Assembly: GCA_001931875.2 (NCBI GenBank)
Contig: MSJH02000155.1
Coordinates: 518-25,845, forward strand
Direction: 5' to 3'
DNA: 25,328 bases
DNA from: Byssochlamys sp. IMV 00236
Lineage: Eukaryota; Ascomycota; Eurotiomycetes; Eurotiales; Thermoascaceae
Under the pieces are notes generated by a model. The model had not been told where the DNA came from. It saw nothing but the letters and a program-made list of their open reading frames with translations, and searched no databases. The translations under genes and the position numbers were made by a program. Below are positions 20,955-25,328 of the stretch, piece after piece; the first letter of the stretch is position 1, and each line of letters begins with the position of its first letter.

Positions 20955-21848
20955 ATTGGCTTCCGATCTCTTTCGACGATTTCTCTGTTGTGATTTATGC
21001 GGTTTCTGAATGCGGATACATGAGAAATTTCGCGGGCTGTCGGGTTCCCTACATGACGGAGGAGTGGCGGCAAAAAGTGAAACGATTTCATGCATAGCAT
21101 TGTGACTTTGATGGGAAAAAACAGGGTTGGTGACGTGGGTGCGTTCTCGATCCGGGTTGCATCAAGGGAAAATGGGATTCTAGACGGGACAAGTTGTCGT
21201 TGGTCCCCGGGGCTGTTTAGGAAGAAATGGGTTGATCTTTCAGAGCCTATCCATGTTCTTTATGCCATATCCTCAGCTGTTGCTTTGTTCCTGGTTTGGC
21301 TTTGTACCTCAACCGGCGGTATTGACTCTTCCTTGGGTGCACGATACGAAGTAATTCCTAGAATCCTACTGTATATATGTCGCTCTGGCGTATCCATCAG
21401 CTGTGCTAAGGAGCTCAAGGTGACTTCAAGGTGTAGAACTGTTGACGGTTACTCTTGCGATAATGGCGCTTCTAGACTGTTAAGAGTTCAATGATCATAA
21501 GGATAGTTGCCTGTCTCTATGCCATAACTCGGTGGTATCATGATCTTGGCAAGAGACTCTCCAGGCAGGCCCTGACAAGAGCAAAGATATCCACGAGATT
21601 GTACTCGTATAAAGCCAAGCAGAACGTGGAGGCAAGAATGCGATCTACTTAGTTCGCGGAGCATCGAGCTGGCGCTAAGCGGGACCAGATCGGGCTCCCA
21701 GATAAGTAGAGCCTTGGCAGCTGGAAATGAACTGGACACACTGATAAACACGCCTTTTTCCCCTTCGCGCTCCCGCCCTCTGCTCCCCTAATGGCCTTTG
21801 CCTTTCTCTCACTTTGATCGATAGCTGATACCCCGGGCTCTAAAAAGA
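20955..21848. other. Intergenic region between eIF2 alpha and the Yvc1-type channel gene
   Basis: 894 bases containing the eIF2 alpha 3' UTR and the channel promoter. A 134-codon open frame (21090-21494, +) and an 87-codon one (21488-21751, -) show no recognisable domain and no conserved character. I treat them as chance. A short upstream ORF (21791-21817) lies close to the channel start. No TATA box is convincing. Confidence 0.5.
21791..21817 (+). other. Short upstream ORF before the channel gene
   Basis: ATG at 21791 followed by seven codons and TGA at 21815-21817, 31 bases before the chosen start at 21849. It would be met first by scanning ribosomes if it lies within the transcript. Existence is seen; effect is inferred. 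Confidence 0.35.
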
Positions 21849-24005
21849 ATGGTGCATTGGCGAGATGTCCTCAATGGGGACAACGAAGGGACTCATCGTA
21901 TCCGCGAGGAAAGTCGGCGATGTATGTACGTCATAAGTTCCGTCCCAAAGGATCGAGAATTAACGTAAACAGTGCTCCCTGCATACACAAGCGATCAGAT
22001 CCCTCCTGCTCTGCCTTCCAAGGAGGTGACTAAGGTTGCGCTGCGATTGAAGCATCAGATCGAGCAGGTGATTCCCTGCGAGCTCGATCAGGATCTGATC
22101 GTGAAGCCGAACAGTCGTATCATCACAAAGGATGTGATCCAGACGGCCAAGGAAGCAGGTGGAGATGAATACCGAGCATGTGTCGTCTACTGTCTTCTCG
22201 TATGCCTGCGTTGGTTCAACAAGCAAGGTGCTGCCGAACTCTGGGATTCTGAACTCTACGGTTGTAGGGCGCTTGCGTGCGAAGTCATCGCAAAGCAAAT
22301 GTATGTGCAGCAGTCCCCAATGCATCACGATCCCCTGATAGTTGATCAATGCTAATGTATTTATTTCAGAATTGAGAGCGAAGAGGACCAAGAATACCTG
22401 CTGCTGAAAGTCCTTCTCGAACGGTATTCCATTATCCGAGGCGGAGAAGAGACGGCGCCCTCCAACGTTGTAGAACGTGCAGTAGACCTCCGCGCGCTGA
22501 GGGTAATTGGCTCTTCTGGTTATCAGAAATGTATCAAGTACCTGTGGCATGGCTGGCTCTGGCAAGATGAAAACGACCCTACGAGCTTCGTTGAGTACAA
22601 GGGACGGGACAATACAAGCTACCGCGCTCACTTGGATCCGGATCGCATGCGAGCTCCGATCTACCAGAATGCGTGTCAGATATTCTTTTCACTTCTTTAC
22701 CTTGCACTATACACAGGTGTCATCAATACAGTCAACCCATCGGGTGACTTGGACTTCGTGGAGTGTATCTTGTATGCAATGACGCTTGCGTTCATCTGTG
22801 ATGAAATCGCCAAGTTTTGGAAGGTAGGAAGATACTACTTCGGATTCTGGAATGCCTTCAACTCGACACTCTACGCCCTTCTTGCGGTTTCCTTCTTCCT
22901 TCGGGTGGTTGCTTTAACTCGCTCGTCGTCCGAAACTGACGAGACGAGGCGCAAATTCAACGAATTGAGCTACAATTTCTTAGCATTTTCAGCTCCGATG
23001 TTCTGGATGAGACTCATGCTTTACTTGGATACGTTCCAGTTCTTCGGTGCCATGCTGGTTGTGCTGAAAGTTATGATGAAGGAGAGTTTGATCTTCTTCG
23101 CATTGCTCTTTTTCGTCCTGGTTGGCTTTCTTCAAGCATTCATGGGAATGGACCAAGCGGATCTTGGTGTACCTATCACTAAGTCGATCATTCAAGGGAT
23201 GGCCAACAGTATTATGCAGAGTCCAGAATTTGACACTTTCGAAGATTTCGCATTTCCCTTTGGCATCATCCTCTATTACTTGTTCAACTTTGTTGTCATG
23301 GTTTGTATGTTTCCCTCCCCCTTCCCCATTTGTTAACTGTTGTGTCTTCTGTCGCTAGTCCCCTAACGGCATGTAGTGCTTCTGAATGTCCTCATTGCGC
23401 TCTACAACAGTGCCTACGAAGACGTTTCCGATAACGCGGTCGATGAATACCTGGGTCTATTCTCGGAGAAGACGATGGGATTTGTCCGAGCACCTGATGA
23501 GAACGTCTTCATACCACGTAAGCCCTCTCTTTGCTCCTCATTGTATGACTAAATGCTCAACTAGTTTGATCTAGCCTTCAATCTTGTGGAGATTATCTTC
23601 CTCATAATCCCATTTGAGTGGTGGATGCCTCGTGAGACCTATCAGCGCCTCAACAACTGTGTAATGGCAACTCTTTATGCTCCACTTATCGTCATAATTG
23701 CCTGGCTGGAGAAGCGCGAGGCGCACCGGATCCGTGCCAATCGCCGCCGCGGTGAGGAGGACGACAACGTCTTAGAAGAATGGGAAGAAGCTGCTCAAGC
23801 CGTCGACTATGATAACGAGGAATGGGAACGCCTGGTTTCCTTGACGACGCCTAATGTCGCCGTTGACACAAGTGTCTTGGAGATCAGAGAGCTGAAGAAC
23901 CAGGTTGCCATGTTGACGGAGCAGGTAAACATGTTGACGGAGAGAAATACGACATCCACCAATGAAGAAGAAGTGAGAGAACAAATCGATGATGAGACTA
24001 ACTAG
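21849..24005 (+). CDS. yvc1: Yvc1/TRPY-type vacuolar TRP cation channel
   Basis: Exons 21849-21921, 21973-22300, 22370-23304, 23377-23517 and 23575-24005 encode 635 residues. The introns are 51, 69, 72 and 57 bases. The ATG at 21849 is chosen because it is in frame with exon 2 across the GTATGT donor at 21922; the ATG at 21865 is not. The first 220 residues or so are a soluble helical region. Hydrophobic segments lie near 232-254, 262-285, 290-317 and 335-400, and a pore-distal helix near 425-460 runs on into an Asn-Val-Leu-Ile-Ala-Leu-Tyr-Asn motif of the post-S6 TRP-like segment. Another hydrophobic pair (about 494-535) and a Glu/Asp-rich stretch follow. The C-terminus is a short Leu-based coiled coil with a duplicated heptad. 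Yeast Yvc1 (675 residues) releases vacuolar Ca2+ on osmotic shock; the same role is inferred here from similarity. Confidence 0.9.
23901..23942 (+). repeat. Two tandem 21-base units encoding duplicated heptads in the channel coiled coil
   Basis: Units 23901-23921 and 23922-23942 match at 18 of 21 bases and encode QVAMLTE and QVNMLTE. The unit is exactly one heptad, so duplication lengthens the coiled coil by two helical turns without breaking its register. Confidence 0.85.
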
Positions 24006-24283
24006 ATGCTGTCAAACGCCGTGGTGTGCAGTCGCCATGTTTACAATATTCAGCTTATTTATGATGCTAGGATTTCTGAGCTGACGTGATTACGAGTCTC
24101 ATTATTTATGTGTATTTGGAGTACAGCGTCTATCTCGGGCTTTGCTTCCATACTTTTTACTTCATGTTATATCCATCGCAGATACAGGCCTCAAAATTCA
24201 TGGTTCATATTAACCCATCTACAAAAAAACCACTCCTATGCCAAACCGTATCCATCCTCTAACCAAAACCAACACTGTTAACC
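24006..24283. other. Convergent 3' intergenic region (channel gene / dehydrogenase gene)
   Basis: 278 AT-rich bases between facing gene ends, probably holding both 3' UTRs. No gene or repeat seen. Confidence 0.6.
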
Positions 24284-25268
24284 TTACCAAGGAACAACCT
24301 TCATCTCCCCATTCACAAATTCCCAATATGACCCGCCCTCATACTTCCCCTCATCATCCCCCAATAACCTCACCACAACCTCCGCCCCATCCACCGGATC
24401 CTTGCCCTGGGGGAAATAATTCGAAAAAGCCGTCCTCAATACCCCTGGTTGACAAGCAAAATACCTGATCTTCGACTTCTTACCCTTGATTTTCTCCTCC
24501 ACAAAATCCCCCTCCTGCGCACCATCATTCTCCGCGCCTCGCATATGAGCCGCAAGGCCACTCAACTTGCCCTTTCCCTCCAGAGAGCCCTCCTCCTCCG
24601 CCTGTACCCTATCATTCTCCACAACTTGCATATGAGCCGTAAGACCATTCAACCCGACCTTACTCGTCCCGTAGGGTACAGATTGACCCATTTTCGTAGT
24701 CAATGTGTTCTGGATACTCCCCAGCCCAGAGGTGATGTTGATGACTTTCGGATCGGTCGATTTGTAGAGAAGAGGTGTAAACGCAGTGCTGATGACTGCG
24801 ACAGATGTGAGGTTCACATTGAGGATTTCGTTATATGTGTTTCGGATAGTAGTGAGGGTCGCGTTTTCGTCAGGAGTACGACGGAGGATTCCGGCGTTGT
24901 TGATCAGGACTAGTTTTTTCATTGGGGAACATAGTCAATTAGTTATTGAACCGTGGATATAATCAAAAAGATTGTTCCCTACACAAAAGGGGGTAAAAGA
25001 GTTACTTACCATCCAGCCTCCCATATCTAGCCATAACATGCTCCATGACCGCATCTATCTGCTGATCATTGATAACGTCTAACTGAACCAGATCGATTTC
25101 AGCCATGACGCCAACATCTCTCAATTTCTGAACGGCCTCTTGACCGGAAGAAAGATCACGACTGCAGAGGATATAGGTATTTTCTGGATAGCGAAGAGCT
25201 GCGACTTGGATGATGGCCAAGCCTAGGCCTTGATTTGCGCCGGTGCAGAGGATTACTTTGTTGGACAT
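24284..25268 (-). CDS. Short-chain dehydrogenase/reductase, carbonyl-reductase-like
   Basis: Minus-strand exons 25268-25010 and 24909-24284 give 294 residues. The 100-base intron (donor GTAAGT, acceptor CTAG) is phase 1, and the join recreates the family motif Gly-Arg-Leu-Asp-Val-Leu-Ile-Asn-Asn-Ala-Gly. The classical Rossmann cofactor motif TGANQGLG is at residues 9-16, NNAG at 90-93, catalytic-type Ser near 147-151, and the Tyr166-x-x-x-Lys170 pair. These indicate an active NAD(P)(H)-dependent oxidoreductase. The C-terminal half has the Pro-Gly-Val-Leu-Arg-Thr motif and ends in a Tyr-Trp-Glu-Phe-containing tail typical of CBR1-like members. No targeting signal is evident, so it is probably cytosolic; the substrate is unknown. 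A 29-residue segment after the catalytic helix is duplicated (about residues 172-229), making the protein longer than expected. A 40-base T run lies just upstream, at the window edge. Confidence 0.9.
24483..24656 (-). repeat. In-frame 87-base tandem duplication inside the dehydrogenase gene
   Basis: The string GCATATGAGC occurs at 24541 and 24628, and TCATTCTCC at 24525 and 24612, both exactly 87 bases apart. The flanking bases align with moderate divergence. In protein terms GLTAHM (from residue 175) recurs as GLAAHM (from 204), each followed by E-N-D and an acidic stretch. The outer limits are approximate because the ends are diverged. Confidence 0.8.
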
Positions 25269-25284
25269 GGTTTAGATGGGGTTC

Positions 25285-25285
<1 letters not shown>

Positions 25286-25325
<40 letters not shown>
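25286..25325. repeat. 40-base T homopolymer at the window edge
   Basis: An uninterrupted run of 40 T, three bases from the end of the window and 17 bases upstream of the dehydrogenase start codon (poly-A on the coding strand). Runs this long are prone to slippage and to assembly breaks, so its exact length, and whether it marks a contig end, cannot be judged here. Confidence 0.9.
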
Positions 25326-25326
<1 letters not shown>

Positions 25327-25328
25327 TG

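Noticed and set aside
21090..21494. 134-codon ORF with an ATG between eIF2 alpha and the channel gene
   Set aside because: One weak hydrophobic segment, no family resemblance, and it lies where the eIF2 alpha 3' UTR and the channel promoter should be.
21865..21867. ATG at 21865 as start of the channel gene
   Set aside because: With the clear GTATGT donor at 21922 it is out of frame with exon 2; the ATG at 21849 is in frame.
21960..22631. 223-codon antisense ORF opposite the channel gene
   Set aside because: It runs across two well-supported introns and the coding exons of the channel on the other strand; a shadow frame.
23565..23574. Earlier acceptor (CTAG before TTTGATC) for the last intron of the channel gene
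   Set aside because: It creates an in-frame TGA at once; the acceptor ending at 23574 gives a continuous frame with a Pro-Phe-Asn-Leu join.
1..25328. tRNA, rRNA, CRISPR array, biosynthetic gene cluster or intact transposon
   Set aside because: Looked for on both strands by eye and none found. The gene set is conserved housekeeping and signalling, with no clustered tailoring enzymes, no regularly spaced direct repeats and no transposase or reverse-transcriptase motifs.

Overview
This window is nuclear DNA from a filamentous ascomycete. The genes are widely spaced and are interrupted by short introns (49 to about 240 bases) with GTAAGT/GTATGT-like donors, CTGAC/CTAAC-like branch sites and TAG/CAG acceptors. 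Protein content (a fungal hybrid histidine kinase, fungal CENP-L/Fta1-like kinetochore protein, TRPY/Yvc1-type channel) points to Pezizomycotina, most likely an Aspergillus or close relative in the Eurotiomycetes. The genus call is an inference from overall appearance, not a database match.

Layout: seven protein genes can be supported. (1) A 1914-residue soluble hybrid histidine kinase (+, 262-6120), with a disordered, apparently split GAF-like N-terminus, two PAS-like regions, kinase core, a degenerate receiver and a canonical receiver. (2) After about 5.3 kb without a convincing gene, a KxDL (BORC/BLOC-1-type) protein (+, 11402-12324, three exons). (3) After another 2.6 kb that includes an AT-rich stretch, a single-exon CENP-L/Fta1-like kinetochore protein (+, 14973-16082). 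(4) A SulP-family anion transporter with a STAS domain (-, 16687-19284, four exons). (5) Divergent from it across a 573-base shared promoter, translation initiation factor eIF2 alpha (+, 19858-20954, four exons). (6) A Yvc1/TRPY-type vacuolar cation channel (+, 21849-24005, five exons). (7) A carbonyl-reductase-like short-chain dehydrogenase (-, 24284-25268, two exons), next to a 40-base T run at the window edge.

The genes do not form a pathway or cluster. They look like conserved housekeeping and signalling genes in ordinary chromosomal context. There is no CRISPR array, recognisable intact transposon, rRNA or tRNA. The most interesting observations are inside genes: the pseudo-receiver/receiver tandem and split GAF-like region of the kinase, an intron that would cut off the phosphoacceptor domain if retained, an in-frame 87-base tandem duplication in the dehydrogenase, a one-heptad duplication in the channel's C-terminal coiled coil, a perfect hairpin in a KxDL-gene intron, several short upstream ORFs, and a CACGTG site in the SulP/eIF2 alpha promoter. 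I did not find evidence for a wholly new system. All exon structures were worked out by eye from splice signals and reading-frame continuity.
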